In this document: positions 17,815-27,031 of the stretch, one piece after another
Numbering within the stretch: the stretch's first letter is position 1
Layout: every line of letters starts with the position of its first letter
Assembly (NCBI RefSeq): GCF_017876405.1
Contig: NZ_JAGINW010000001.1
Location: forward strand, 1,563,203-1,627,202
Direction: 5' to 3'
Length of the DNA stretch: 64,000 nt
Origin: Kibdelosporangium banguiense
Lineage (GTDB): Bacteria; Actinomycetota; Actinomycetes; Mycobacteriales; Pseudonocardiaceae
Program-made: the position numbers and the translations under genes
Notes under the pieces: generated by a model
The model's input: the letters and a program-made list of their open reading frames with translations, nothing else
What the model was told of the DNA's origin: nothing
Databases searched by the model: none

Positions 17815-17836
17815 CCGGGATGAGAGTGCGATGGTG

Positions 17837-19237
17837 CTAGTCGCTGCCGCCCTTGGTGAGGGCTTCGGGGTCCAGTTCGACATGCCGGCCAAGGGCTCGG
17901 TTGATCAGCCAGTTGATCCCCCACAGGATCAGGCCTGCGCCCAGGAGGATGCCTGCGACGTAGTAGTCCCTGGCTGGGCGGCCGGACAGGGGGCTGGCCA
18001 GGTACAGACAGAGGGCGGCCGCGATCACCGGGATCACTGTCGGGGTGCGGAAGTGCGGGTGGGAGACCTTGTACTTGCGCAGCACCAGAAGTGCGACGTT
18101 GACGATGGCGAACACCACCAGCAGGAGCAACGCCGTGGTGCCACCGAGGATGGTTATGTCCACTGTGGATACCAGGACGACCGCGATGGCGGTGGTGAAC
18201 AGGATCGAGACCCATGGTGTGCGGCGGAACGGGTGCACGATGCCGAGTTGTTTGGGGATGATCCGTTCGTTGGCCATGCCGTAGAGCAGGCGGCTGGCCA
18301 TCATCATGTTGATCAGCGCGGAGTTGATCACGGCGAACATGCCGATCGCGGAGAAGACCACGTGCGGGAAGCCCGGCGCGCCGATGTCCAGCACCTTCAG
18401 CAGGGCGTTGCTGCCGGCCTTCTGCAGTTCGTCGGCCGGCACCAGCAACGAGGACGTGACCGAGACCAGGATGTAGATCGTCGCGGCGACGACCATGCCC
18501 CACAGCATCGCCTTGGGGAAGATCCGCACCGGATCCTTGCACTCCTCGGCCATGTTGACCGAGTCCTCGAAGCCCACCATGGCGAAGAACGCCAGCGAGG
18601 TCGCCGAAGTGATGGCCACCAGCCAGGTCTGGTCCTTGGTCTCGATGTGGGTCAGCCTGCTCGCATCGCCGTCGCCACCGGCCACGGCGAACACGCCGAC
18701 CGCGATGATGATCAGCAGGCCGGAGAGCTCGATGCAGGTCAGGACCACATTGGCCTTGACCGACTCGCTGACACCACGGAAGTTCACCAAGGCGACCAGG
18801 ACCACGAACACGATCGCGAGGATCGTGGTCAGCGCCGTGGTCGGCGTGATGCTGAACGTCTTGGGCAGGTATGTGCCGCCGAACGCGATCGCGGCCGACG
18901 AGGCGGACGTGATGCCCGAGCACATCACGGCGAACGCGACCATGAACGTCAAGAACTGGATCTTGAACGCCCGGTGTGTGTAGAGGGCCGCGCCTGCGGC
19001 CTGCGGGAACTTGCCGACCAGTTCGAGGTAGCTGAACGCGGTCAGGAAGGCGATCACGAAGGCGAGCAGGAACGGCAGCCACAGCGCGCCGCCGACTCTG
19101 CCGGCGACCTGGCCGGTGAGCGCGTAGATCCCAGTGCCGAGGATGTCGCCCACCACGAAGAACAGCAGCAGTTTGGGGCCGATGGCGCGTTTGAGCTCCG
19201 GTTGTCCGGCGGCCTGCTCTTTGATCCCTTCGGTCAT
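17837..19237 (-). CDS. APC-family amino acid permease
   Basis: 466 residues from the ATG at 19237; an earlier in-frame start at 19267 would add ten residues. About twelve hydrophobic segments are visible. The first holds the GDILGTGIYALTG motif of APC transporters (unwound helix 1, substrate backbone contacts), and FFAMVGFEDSVNMAEECKDP is the conserved helix 6 region. It imports an amino acid or amine by proton symport or exchange; specificity is not readable. Its stop region is followed by a clear hairpin. Its promoter lies in the short gap after the MFS gene stop at 19293. Confidence 0.88.
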   Translation of the reverse strand: MTEGIKEQAAGQPELKRAIGPKLLLFFVVGDILGTGIYALTGQVAGRVGGALWLPFLLAFVIAFLTAFSYLELVGKFPQAAGAALYTHRAFKIQFLTFMVAFAVMCSGITSASSAAIAFGGTYLPKTFSITPTTALTTILAIVFVVLVALVNFRGVSESVKANVVLTCIELSGLLIIIAVGVFAVAGGDGDASRLTHIETKDQTWLVAITSATSLAFFAMVGFEDSVNMAEECKDPVRIFPKAMLWGMVVAATIYILVSVTSSLLVPADELQKAGSNALLKVLDIGAPGFPHVVFSAIGMFAVINSALINMMMASRLLYGMANERIIPKQLGIVHPFRRTPWVSILFTTAIAVVLVSTVDITILGGTTALLLLVVFAIVNVALLVLRKYKVSHPHFRTPTVIPVIAAALCLYLASPLSGRPARDYYVAGILLGAGLILWGINWLINRALGRHVELDPEALTKGGSD

Positions 19238-19292
19238 CACTGGAGTGTGCCGGATCACACCGACCAAAACGGAAATCCTTCACTCAAACGGA

Positions 19293-20549
19293 CTAAATGT
19301 TGTGATCTTGTTGCGAGTCCGCCCGGTAACGCCAGAAGCTCGGCAGCCAGATCAACGCCAGGACGGTCAACACGATGACCATGAATCCGCCGCCTGCCGC
19401 GGCCACGGCGGTGCCCGCTCCCGCAGCCGTCCAGCCATGCGTGATGTCAGCGATGCGCGGGCCGCCCGCCACGACCACAGTGAACACGCCCTGCATCCGG
19501 CCGCGCATGTCGTCATCCGCAGCGGCCTGCAGGATCGACGACCGGTACACAGCGCTCACCATGTCGGCTCCGCCCGCGATCGCCAGGAACACCACAGCCA
19601 GCCACAACGTGCTCGTCAGCCCGAATCCGGCGACCGCCGCACCCCACACCAGCACGGCGATGACCACACCGACGCCGTGCCGGTTGATCTTCGAAAGCCA
19701 CCCCGACGACAACCCGCATAGGAAGGCGCCCAACGGAATCGCCGCGTACAGCCAGCCCAGCGCGACGCCGCCGCCAGGCGGGTCGCCGAACGTGCGCTCG
19801 GCCATCTCCGGGAACAGCGCGCGGGGCATGCCCGCGACCATGGCGATGATGTCCACCAGGAACGACGCCAGTAGCACCTTCCGCCCGGCCAGATAACGGA
19901 ATCCGTCGGCCACGTCCCGCAGACCGGCACGTCTGATCTCACCGCTCAACGGCGGGATCGGCGGCAACCGCCAGACGGCCCACAGTGTGAGCACCAGCGC
20001 GACCGAGTCGACTAAGTACAAAGTGGACAGTCCAAGGACCGGCAGCAGGGCTCCGGCGAACAGCGGGCCGAGCACTGCCCCGAACGTGAAAACCGTGGCG
20101 CCCAAGGCCATCGCGGACGGCATCAGCTCGGCGGGCACCAGCCGCGCGATCGCCGCACTACGCGTCGGCATGTTCACCGCGAAGAATGACTGTTGCACGC
20201 CAAGCAGAACGAGCACGACCCAGACCGAGTCGAGCGCCAGCGCTGCCTGAGCCCACAGCAGGATCGAGCTGACCGCGACTCCGGTGTTGGTGATCAGCAG
20301 GAGCCGGCGGCGGTCCATCATGTCCGCGATCGCGCCGCCCCACAGCCCGAACACCAGCAGCGGGACGAGTGCGACCGCGCCGGTCAGGCCGACGAAACCG
20401 GATGAGCCGGTCAGGTCGAACACCTGCTTGGGCACGGCGACCGCGGTGAGCTGCGCGCCGATCGACGTGACCGCGGTAGACAGCCAAAGGCGGCGAAACG
20501 GGCGAACCCGCAACGGCCGGACGTCCATCACCAGATCGCGTAGGGCCAC
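19293..20549 (-). CDS. MFS exporter, EntS-like
   Basis: 418 residues, twelve hydrophobic segments. The loop after helix 2 (GGAIADMMDRRRLLLITNTG) is the MFS motif A, and SIGAQLTAVAVPKQVFDLTG near the N-terminus is characteristic of the enterobactin-exporter branch. It probably exports a siderophore or drug-like molecule. A 14/19 match to the IdeR/DtxR box lies 7-25 bp upstream of the start, which supports iron control and a siderophore role. No siderophore synthetase is in this window, so the cargo would come from another locus. Confidence 0.85.
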   Translation of the reverse strand: MALRDLVMDVRPLRVRPFRRLWLSTAVTSIGAQLTAVAVPKQVFDLTGSSGFVGLTGAVALVPLLVFGLWGGAIADMMDRRRLLLITNTGVAVSSILLWAQAALALDSVWVVLVLLGVQQSFFAVNMPTRSAAIARLVPAELMPSAMALGATVFTFGAVLGPLFAGALLPVLGLSTLYLVDSVALVLTLWAVWRLPPIPPLSGEIRRAGLRDVADGFRYLAGRKVLLASFLVDIIAMVAGMPRALFPEMAERTFGDPPGGGVALGWLYAAIPLGAFLCGLSSGWLSKINRHGVGVVIAVLVWGAAVAGFGLTSTLWLAVVFLAIAGGADMVSAVYRSSILQAAADDDMRGRMQGVFTVVVAGGPRIADITHGWTAAGAGTAVAAAGGGFMVIVLTVLALIWLPSFWRYRADSQQDHNI

Positions 20550-20555
20550 AAGTCG

Positions 20556-20574
20556 TTAGCTTAGGTTAAGCAAT
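20556..20574 (-). promoter_or_regulatory. IdeR/DtxR-like iron box before the EntS-like gene
   Basis: TTAGCTTAGGTTAAGCAAT matches the actinobacterial consensus TTAGGTTAGSCTAACCTAA at 14 of 19 positions and is placed 7 bp from the exporter ATG. Repression under iron sufficiency is expected. Confidence 0.6.
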
Positions 20575-20593
20575 CACTCTGACCACCTGATTT

Positions 20594-20623
20594 ACCCCCG
20601 TGAGCATGCGCACTCACGGGGGT
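20594..20623 (-). terminator. Terminator between pdxH and the MFS gene
   Basis: ACCCCCGTGAG (20594-20604) and CTCACGGGGGT (20613-20623) form a perfect 11-bp stem with an 8-nt loop, 16 bp past the pdxH stop on the minus strand. It shields the downstream MFS gene from read-through. Confidence 0.75.
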
Positions 20624-20638
20624 GCCGGCAAGAAGAGA

Positions 20639-21310
20639 TCAGGGGCCGAGGCGCTCGAGCTTCCAGCTGTCCATCGACAGCCGGTAACGCAGCCGGTCGT
20701 GCATCCGGTTGCGCCTGCCCTGCCAGAACTCCACCACCTCGGGCCGGATCCGCCAGCCACCCCAGTGCGGCGGTACGGGTACCTCTTCGGCATCGGCGAA
20801 CTGGCGCTGGATGTTGGCCAGCGACGAGTCGAGGGTGTTGCGGCCGGACACCACGACTGACTGCGGCGACGCCCAGGCGCCGAGCTGCGACTCGCGCGGC
20901 CGGCTCGCCCAGTAGGCCTTGGTCTCGGCGAAGGCGACCTTCTCCACGGTGCCGCGCACGTGGGCCTGGCGCTGCAGTGAGTACCAAGGGAAGGTCGCCG
21001 AGGCGTACCGGGTCGCCGAGAGTTCGTGGCTCTTGGTGGAGGTGTAGTTGGTGAAGAACACGACTCCACGCGCGTCCAGGCCCTTGGCGAGCACTGTGCG
21101 TGACGATGGCCTGCCTTGCGAGTCGGAGGTCGCCAGCACCATGGCGTTCGGTTCGACCACACCCATCCGGGCAGCCTGGTCCAGCCAGTACTGCAACTGC
21201 TCGTGCCAGGTCGACGCGAGCTCGGACTCGTCGAGAGTGCCGCCTTCGTACGAGGCGCGCATCGTCGGTAGGTCGAGCGTGATGTTGGACGTGATGTCGG
21301 CGTCCGTCAT
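20639..21310 (-). CDS. pdxH: Pyridoxamine 5'-phosphate oxidase
   Basis: 223 residues from the ATG at 21310, 9 bases after a GGAGGG ribosome site; the in-frame GTG at 21319 is too close to it. It oxidises PNP or PMP to pyridoxal 5'-phosphate with FMN and oxygen. Visible: MRASYEGGTLDE, NAMVLATSDSQGRPSSRTVL, KGLDARGVVFFTNYTSTKSH (FMN-binding), SRPRESQLGAWAS and the C-terminal WQGRRNRMHDRLRYRL. It lies 115 bp after ureD on the same strand and has its own terminator, so it is probably a separate unit. Confidence 0.95.
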   Translation of the reverse strand: MTDADITSNITLDLPTMRASYEGGTLDESELASTWHEQLQYWLDQAARMGVVEPNAMVLATSDSQGRPSSRTVLAKGLDARGVVFFTNYTSTKSHELSATRYASATFPWYSLQRQAHVRGTVEKVAFAETKAYWASRPRESQLGAWASPQSVVVSGRNTLDSSLANIQRQFADAEEVPVPPHWGGWRIRPEVVEFWQGRRNRMHDRLRYRLSMDSWKLERLGP

Positions 21311-21425
21311 GCCTATCACCCTCCGCCTTGGGATCTCCTTGGGTTCCCAGGGACGTTACGGGTTCTCGTCGCGCAGAGAAACAGCATGCATGGTGATTAC
21401 ACCCACGCGGAGTCAGAAGGATCGA

Positions 21426-22133
21426 TCAACCAGATCGATTAAGACGCTCCAGCATGCGTTGGGCCGTGACCGCGTCGTGGGCCAGCGCGGTGGCCAGTGA
21501 TCCACCGGCGGCGAGCGGCACGAGTGAACACCAGTCTTCGGCCACCGGTTCGGGCGGATCTTCATAGCCCACACGGAGATCCGTTGCGAGTACGCGCCTG
21601 CCTGCGAGCACGGCAGGGCTATCGCTGAGCGTCCCGACGTCAAGCCGTTGATTCAGCAGAGGCATACCGCCGCGCCGGACGACTGTCTCAGTCGTCAGGT
21701 GCCCATGCGGTTCCCTGTCGCGGCCCAGGACAAGCACTTCCCGGACAGCGAGCCGCGCCTTGTCATCGACCGATGCGGTGAACACGGCCTCATGGCGGGC
21801 ACGCTGCGTGACAATGGTCGGTTCGGTCAAATACTCCACAGTGGACATTTCGGCGGCTTCGACCCGGATGGTGAACCGGCTCGGACCTGGCCGATGTCCT
21901 GGCAGTACGAGACTCGCGGCGACGCCGGCCAGCCGCAGGACCGCTCCTGGCCCAGCGAGGAGGCTCAGCTCGAGTTCGTCCCCGCCAAGCGGTGCCGTCG
22001 CCGAACTGACCAGGTGCACCAGACCTGGCGTACCGCGATGCGGAACGAGCGTCAGCGGGGCCATGGATCGCAGCTCCCGCAACACAGTCCGGCCGTCGAC
22101 CAGTTCGGCGACGACCCGCGCGTGCGCTTTCAC
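21426..22133 (-). CDS. ureD: Urease accessory protein UreD
   Basis: 235 residues. UreD binds apo-urease and, with UreF and UreG, forms the nickel-delivery complex. Similarity is spread thinly in this family; [35 protein letters not shown] and [20 protein letters not shown] match its expected beta-rich fold, and its place directly behind ureG (4-bp overlap) is decisive. It is the last gene of the urease operon. The family is short in actinobacteria, as here. Confidence 0.88.
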   Translation of the reverse strand: MKAHARVVAELVDGRTVLRELRSMAPLTLVPHRGTPGLVHLVSSATAPLGGDELELSLLAGPGAVLRLAGVAASLVLPGHRPGPSRFTIRVEAAEMSTVEYLTEPTIVTQRARHEAVFTASVDDKARLAVREVLVLGRDREPHGHLTTETVVRRGGMPLLNQRLDVGTLSDSPAVLAGRRVLATDLRVGYEDPPEPVAEDWCSLVPLAAGGSLATALAHDAVTAQRMLERLNRSG

Positions 22134-22825
22134 CCCGCGCGGACCGGGAGCTGGGCACGGATCCAGCCGGCCACCGCGGGCGCGTCCGGGGTCTGCGTCA
22201 ACGACTGCGCGATGACCGGCAACGAACCGCGCATCCTGGCCGCGTCCGAGGCCATTACGTCCAGATCGGCGCCGACGAGCGGGGCGAGGTCGATCTTGTT
22301 GATCACCAGCAGGTCAGCGGTGGTCACGCCCGGCCCGCCCTTGCGCGGCACCTTGTCGCCGCCGGCCACGTCGACCACGAACACCTGCCTGTCGACCAGG
22401 CCACGGCTGAACACGGCCGTGAGGTTGTCACCACCGCTCTCGATGATCACCAGGTCCAGGCCGGGATGCCGTTCTTCCAACGTTTCAACGGCATCCAGGT
22501 TGGCGGTGATGTCGTCACGAATCGCGGTGTGCGGGCAGCACCCGGTCTGCACGGCCTCGATCCGGTCGACGTCCAGTACGCCCGCGCGGCGCAGGAAATC
22601 GGCGTCCTCGGTGGTGTAGATGTCGTTGGTGACCACCGCGAGGTTCAGCTCGCCCTGAAACGCCCGGCACAACGCCGCGACCAGCGCGGTCTTGCCGCTG
22701 CCGACCGGTCCGCCGATGCCGATCCGGTATGCACGACCGGTTTCCGGCGTGGGCTCGTGGTGGTCCGGCTCGGAATACGTCGGGTCGAAGTTCACGGGAT
22801 GGGTATGCGTGTGATCAGCTTGCAA
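22130..22825 (-). CDS. ureG: Urease accessory GTPase UreG
   Basis: 231 residues if translation starts at the TTG at 22825, which lies behind AGGAAGAGG inside the ureF end; a GTG ten codons later is the alternative. P-loop GGPVGSGKT, switch region [15 protein letters not shown], the metal-binding CPH within [13 protein letters not shown], and NKIDL for guanine recognition are present. The N-terminus is His-rich (HTHTH, then HH), which may help nickel handling because no ureE is present. GTP hydrolysis drives nickel insertion into UreC. Confidence 0.93.
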   Translation of the reverse strand: MQADHTHTHPVNFDPTYSEPDHHEPTPETGRAYRIGIGGPVGSGKTALVAALCRAFQGELNLAVVTNDIYTTEDADFLRRAGVLDVDRIEAVQTGCCPHTAIRDDITANLDAVETLEERHPGLDLVIIESGGDNLTAVFSRGLVDRQVFVVDVAGGDKVPRKGGPGVTTADLLVINKIDLAPLVGADLDVMASDAARMRGSLPVIAQSLTQTPDAPAVAGWIRAQLPVRAG

Positions 22826-23483
22826 AGAGACGCACCTCTTCCTTGTGATGACGCACATGCGCCTCTGCCAACAAGTCCAGCCCTGGCGCGCCGGGCGCGG
22901 GCAGGTCGGCGGGCGGCAGCCCGGCTGTGGCCACCGCACGATCGGCCACGGCCCGCATCGGGCCGGCCAGCCTTGTCACTTCCGCGTTGACAGCAAAGGG
23001 ATCCAGCCCCAGCAAACGGATCGCGGCGCTCGCCGGTCCGCTCACCGAGAGGTAAGCCGCCGTCAAGGCCGCGTCGAACGCCCCCGCACCAGCGATCCCG
23101 GTCAACGCCCCGAGAATCACGGCGTGATGCGGCCGTGGAGTCGCCTTCACCAGCTCGTCAAGCAGGGGCGAGGGCCAGGCGACGCGCCCGGCTCGAACCG
23201 TGGCACGGCCCTGCGCACGGGACGCCTCTCGTTGGGCGAGCGAAGGCGTCCGAGCGTCCAGCTCAGCGTCCAATTCGGACCATTCGTGGCATTTCACCGC
23301 TGCCGCGGCGAAAACCGCCGCCAGCTCCCCCGCTGTCCGCAGCCGCCCGGCCAAGAACAGGCCAAGCGACGGCATATCGGTGACCAGCCCGCGTGCGGCG
23401 GCCTCCTCCAGTCCACCGGAATGCACGTGCCCGCCGCCCGGAAACCGGGAGTCGGACAGAACCAGGGCAACGACAGTGTTCAT
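22815..23483 (-). CDS. ureF: Urease accessory protein UreF
   Basis: 222 residues, nearly all alpha-helical as expected. [20 protein letters not shown] at the N-terminus is the family signature. UreF bridges UreD and UreG and acts on the GTPase. It starts 1 bp inside the ureC stop (TGATG) and its end overlaps the probable ureG start. The C-terminal [11 protein letters not shown] is typical and needed for contact with UreD in studied homologues. Confidence 0.92.
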   Translation of the reverse strand: MNTVVALVLSDSRFPGGGHVHSGGLEEAAARGLVTDMPSLGLFLAGRLRTAGELAAVFAAAAVKCHEWSELDAELDARTPSLAQREASRAQGRATVRAGRVAWPSPLLDELVKATPRPHHAVILGALTGIAGAGAFDAALTAAYLSVSGPASAAIRLLGLDPFAVNAEVTRLAGPMRAVADRAVATAGLPPADLPAPGAPGLDLLAEAHVRHHKEEVRLFAS

Positions 23484-25201
23484 CAGAACAGGAAATACCG
23501 TTGCGCCATCGGCAACCGGTCGACCGGCTGCGGTTCGATCAGCTCACCGTCGACGTGCACTGCGAAGCTGTCCGCGTCCACCCGGACGTCCGGCATGGCG
23601 TCGTTGAGCAGCATGTCGGCCTTGCCCCGGTTACGTGTGTTCGCGACCGGGACCAGCTGGCGCGCGATGCCGAACTCGTCGGCGAGGCCGGAGTCGACGG
23701 CCTCCGGCGCCACGAAATGCAGTCCGCTGTCGAGCGCGACGGTCGGCGCCGCGCCGAACATCGGTCGCATGTAGACAGGCTGTGGCGTTGGGATCGAGGC
23801 GTTCGCATCACCCATCGCCGCCCAGGCGACAAACCCCGCCTTCAGCACGACCTGCGGGCGGACACCGAAGAACTTGGGTTCCCACAGCACCAAGTCGGCC
23901 AGCTTGCCCACTTCGACCGAGCCGACGTGCTGGTCGATGCCGTGCGCGATGGCCGGGTTGATCGTGTATTTGGCGACATATCGACGTGCCCGCAGATTGT
24001 CCGCGGCGGTGTCGCCGGGCAGCAAGCCACGGCGGTCCTTCATCACGTGCGCGGTCTGCCAGGTCCGGATGATCACCTCGCCGATCCGGCCCATCGCCTG
24101 CGAGTCCGAGCTGATCATCGAGATCGCGCCCATGTCGTGCAGCACGTCCTCGGCCGCGATCGTGGTCGGCCGGATCCGCGACTCGGCGAACGCCAGGTCC
24201 TCGGGCACCGACGGGTTGAGGTGATGGCACACCATCAGCATGTCGAGGTGCTCGTCGAGCGTGTTCACGGTATGCGGGCGCGTCGGATTCGTCGACGACG
24301 GCAGCACATTCGGCTCAGCCACCACGCGGATGATGTCCGGCGCGTGCCCGCCACCGGCGCCTTCGGTGTGATAGGCGTTGATCGACCGGCCGCCGATCGC
24401 TTCCAAAGTGGACTCGACGAACCCGGCCTCGTTCAAGGTGTCCGTGTGGATCGCCACCTGGACACCGGACTCGTCGGCGACCGTCAGGCACGCGTCGATC
24501 GCGGCCGGGGTCGTGCCCCAGTCCTCGTGGAGCTTGAAACCGCCCGCACCACCACGGAGTTGCTCGCGCAGGCCTTCGTGGCTGACCGTGTTCCCTTTGC
24601 CCAGCAACATGACGTTCACGGGTTGTTCCTGCATCGCCTGCAGCATCCGCCCGAGGTTCCACGAACCCGCCGTGACTGTGGTGGCCTTGCTGCCGTCCAC
24701 CGGTCCGATGCCGCCGCCGATCATGGTGGTCAGCCCGGACGAGAGCGCCTCGTCGGTCAGCTGCGGGCAGATGAGGTGCACGTGGCAGTCGATGCCACCG
24801 GCGGTGAGGATCTTGCCGTTGCCCGACAGCACATCCGTGGACGGGCCGATGACCAGCGCCGGGTCGACGCTGTCCATCACGTCCGGGTTGCCCGCCTTGC
24901 CGATGCCGACGATCCGGCCGTCGCGGACGCCCACATCGGCCTTGACGATGCCCCAGTGGTCCAGGATCACCACACCGGTGATCACCAGGTCCGGCGCGCC
25001 CTCAGCGCGAGTGGCCATGCCCTGGCCCATGGACTCCCGGATCACCTTGCCGCCGCCGAAGATCACCTCGTCACCGGCGCCCGCGCCCATGCTGCGGTCC
25101 TCGGTGACCTCGATCAGCAGGTTCGTGTCGGCCAGCCGGATCCGGTCGCCCACGGTCGGCCCGAACAGCTCGGCATACCGCTTACGATCGATCGAGGTCA
25201 C
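23483..25201 (-). CDS. ureC: Urease alpha subunit UreC
   Basis: 572 residues from a GTG at 25201 ([20 protein letters not shown]), the normal length. It hydrolyses urea to ammonia and carbamate at a di-nickel centre. Visible: [10 protein letters not shown] (H-x-H nickel ligands), [13 protein letters not shown] with the Lys that is carbamylated, [13 protein letters not shown] and [14 protein letters not shown] (further His ligands), the mobile flap [20 protein letters not shown] with Cys and catalytic His, and SSDSQAMGR with the last Asp ligand. The start overlaps the ureB stop by 4 bp. All key residues are intact, so the enzyme should be active. Confidence 0.98.
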   Translation of the reverse strand: MTSIDRKRYAELFGPTVGDRIRLADTNLLIEVTEDRSMGAGAGDEVIFGGGKVIRESMGQGMATRAEGAPDLVITGVVILDHWGIVKADVGVRDGRIVGIGKAGNPDVMDSVDPALVIGPSTDVLSGNGKILTAGGIDCHVHLICPQLTDEALSSGLTTMIGGGIGPVDGSKATTVTAGSWNLGRMLQAMQEQPVNVMLLGKGNTVSHEGLREQLRGGAGGFKLHEDWGTTPAAIDACLTVADESGVQVAIHTDTLNEAGFVESTLEAIGGRSINAYHTEGAGGGHAPDIIRVVAEPNVLPSSTNPTRPHTVNTLDEHLDMLMVCHHLNPSVPEDLAFAESRIRPTTIAAEDVLHDMGAISMISSDSQAMGRIGEVIIRTWQTAHVMKDRRGLLPGDTAADNLRARRYVAKYTINPAIAHGIDQHVGSVEVGKLADLVLWEPKFFGVRPQVVLKAGFVAWAAMGDANASIPTPQPVYMRPMFGAAPTVALDSGLHFVAPEAVDSGLADEFGIARQLVPVANTRNRGKADMLLNDAMPDVRVDADSFAVHVDGELIEPQPVDRLPMAQRYFLF

Positions 25202-25539
25202 CAGCCCACTCCTGTATCTTCTCCGACCCCCTGCGGGGGCCGCCCACCCCCGCCGCGGCGAAGTCCAGGGACAACCCGGCTGCCCGCGATCGGCACCAGA
25301 TCCACTTCCCGCTCCACACCCGGCTCGAACCGCACGGACGTACCGGCGGGCACGTCGAGCCGGTGCCCCCACGCGGCCACGCGGTCGAACTGCAGACCCG
25401 GGTTCACCGCTGCGAAGTGATAGTGCGAACCGACCTGCACGGGCCGGTCAGCGGTGTTACGCACCAGCACCCGTGTCCGGGGACGGCCGGGATTCAGCTC
25501 GATCGGCTCGTCGGCCGGGATGATCTCGCCTGGACGCAA
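25198..25539 (-). CDS. ureB: Urease beta subunit UreB
   Basis: 113 residues with a TTG start (25539) preceded by [44 protein letters not shown] and [20 protein letters not shown] are the conserved blocks of the beta subunit. The last 20 residues, a Gly-rich tail ending [10 protein letters not shown], extend beyond the usual core, and the coding frame overlaps the ureC start by 4 bp. Nine bases separate it from the ureA stop. It packs against UreC in the (ABC)3 enzyme. Confidence 0.95.
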   Translation of the reverse strand: MRPGEIIPADEPIELNPGRPRTRVLVRNTADRPVQVGSHYHFAAVNPGLQFDRVAAWGHRLDVPAGTSVRFEPGVEREVDLVPIAGSRVVPGLRRGGGGRPPQGVGEDTGVGW

Positions 25540-25548
25540 TCCGGCTCC

Positions 25549-25851
25549 CTAGTTGATCGGGTCGTGCACGGTGACGAGCTTGGTGCCGTCCGGGAACGTG
25601 GCTTCGACCTGCACGGCGTCGACCATCTCCGGAATGCCGTCGAGCACCTGCGCACGCGTGAGCACATGCCGGCCGCTTGCGACGAGCTCACTGACCGTCC
25701 GGCCGTCCCGCGCGCCTTCCAGCACATGATCGGTGATCAGCGCGACTGCTTCCGGGTAGTTCAGCTTCACGCCACGGTCCAGCCGCTTGCGCGCGACATC
25801 GGCCGCCACGTGGATCAGCAGCTTGTCCCGTTCGTGCGGGGTCAGGTGCAT
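25549..25851 (-). CDS. ureA: Urease gamma subunit UreA
   Basis: 100 residues, beginning [20 protein letters not shown], with [20 protein letters not shown] and the C-terminal [18 protein letters not shown], all diagnostic. It is the first gene of ureABCFGD. The promoter must lie in the 56 bp before it, or the operon is read from the ornithine cyclodeaminase-like gene upstream on the same strand. I see no GlnR site that I would stake on. Confidence 0.96.
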   Translation of the reverse strand: MHLTPHERDKLLIHVAADVARKRLDRGVKLNYPEAVALITDHVLEGARDGRTVSELVASGRHVLTRAQVLDGIPEMVDAVQVEATFPDGTKLVTVHDPIN

Positions 25852-25907
25852 GAGCCAGGTCTATCACCTCTGACCCCGCGTTACTCGATCAGGAAACACG
25901 GATGTAA

Positions 25908-26855
25908 CTAGATGGGTGCATCGACTCCGAGACCGAGCTCGATCGCCCGGCGGACGGCGAAGTCGGCGGCGAACAGGTCCTCGGTGGCCAGGCCGAGCGA
26001 CCGGAACAGGGTGATCGCCTCGGGGCCGGAGCGGCCAGGTGCCTTGCCGATCAGCAGGTCGCCCAGTTCACCGCGAACATCCGGGTTTCCGGTCTGGAAT
26101 TCCCTGGCCTCGCCGAGCACAGACTGCATCGCGTCGACGTAGAGCTCGGATGCGGCCACTGTGGCGTCGTCGACTTCCTGGAACTCCGGGGAGCTCGCGC
26201 CCGCTGCGTTGACGTGGGCGCCCGGCTTGATCCATTCCCGTTGCAGCACAGGCTCTTTCGATGTGGTGACGGTGACGATGATGTCCGCGCCGCGCACGGC
26301 TTCCTCGGCGCTGGCCGTCGCGACGAGGTCGAACGGGACGTTCATCCGGTCGACGAACGCCTGCGCGGATCGCGGGGAGAACACGCGGGCTTGCTTGATC
26401 TGGCGGACGATCGGAATGGCACGCAGATGCGCTTCGGCTTGCACGCCCGCTCCGAGGATCGCCAGCGTCGGCGCGTTTCCACCAGCGAGTTCGCGTGTTG
26501 CCAGAGCCGATACCGCAGCGGTGCGGATTTCGGTGATCGCCGAAGCGTTCAGAATCGCCGACGGCTCTCCGGTCACACCATTGAAGAGGGCGACCACGCC
26601 TTGATGGGAGTCCAATCCACGGGCCGGATTGTCCGGAACGATGCACAGCTGTTTCGCTCCGAAGAGGGGGTCGTCACCACCCCGGTAGGCAGGCATCCAG
26701 ACCGGGAACGAGCTCGTCCCCGACGGCAGGAACGCACTGCGTAACGGCTGTTCGACCTGGCCAGCGGCTCTGGCGGAGAGTGCCTGGGCCATCACATCCA
26801 CACAGTCGGCCATGGGCAGCGCCTGCCGGATGTCGGCCGAGGAGAGGATTCGCAT
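25908..26855 (-). CDS. Ornithine cyclodeaminase/mu-crystallin family protein
   Basis: 315 residues. The Rossmann fold motif LAILGAGVQAEAHLRAI is near residue 130, preceded by ASAITEIRTAAVSALATREL, and the N-terminal half carries PVWMPAYRGG and FGAKQLCIVPDN, where the substrate Lys and Arg of the family lie. Members interconvert imino acids and amino acids with NAD(P)H: ornithine cyclodeaminase, alanine dehydrogenase and ketimine reductase. Which one applies cannot be told. Being 56 bp upstream of ureA on the same strand, it could feed nitrogen metabolism. Confidence 0.85.
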   Translation of the reverse strand: MRILSSADIRQALPMADCVDVMAQALSARAAGQVEQPLRSAFLPSGTSSFPVWMPAYRGGDDPLFGAKQLCIVPDNPARGLDSHQGVVALFNGVTGEPSAILNASAITEIRTAAVSALATRELAGGNAPTLAILGAGVQAEAHLRAIPIVRQIKQARVFSPRSAQAFVDRMNVPFDLVATASAEEAVRGADIIVTVTTSKEPVLQREWIKPGAHVNAAGASSPEFQEVDDATVAASELYVDAMQSVLGEAREFQTGNPDVRGELGDLLIGKAPGRSGPEAITLFRSLGLATEDLFAADFAVRRAIELGLGVDAPI

Positions 26856-26875
26856 GTCGCCACGAGTAGCACACT

Positions 26876-26896
26876 GAATCGTTCACGGAATCGTGA
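26876..26896. promoter_or_regulatory. Repeats and dyad in the divergent promoter region
   Basis: Two GAATCGT direct repeats (26876-26882, 26888-26894) overlap a TCACG-GAAT-CGTGA dyad (26883-26896), 21-41 bp upstream of the ornithine cyclodeaminase-like start and within the 176-bp divergent region shared with the second citrate synthase. A regulator site is plausible; none is named. Confidence 0.3.
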
Positions 26897-27031
26897 CCGA
26901 AGCCACGCGTAGGCTCGTTGCGCCAGGGGGCGAGGAGGAGAAGTCTTCACATTGAGCCCGCGCAGTGTCGCCCGGTTCGGCGCGGCCCTATCTGCGCGAT
27001 CTAGTCGGGGCATTCGGAAAGGGCACCGCGC

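Noticed and set aside
17718..19283. Long Arg/Gly/His-rich open frame overlapping the amino-acid permease gene, and a similar one on the other strand (17831-19378).
   Set aside because: Low-complexity shadow frames typical of high-GC DNA; the permease frame has clear helices and family motifs.
23393..25420. 675-codon open frame opposite ureC and ureB.
   Set aside because: Shadow of one of the most conserved enzymes known; composition is His/Arg/Val-rich.
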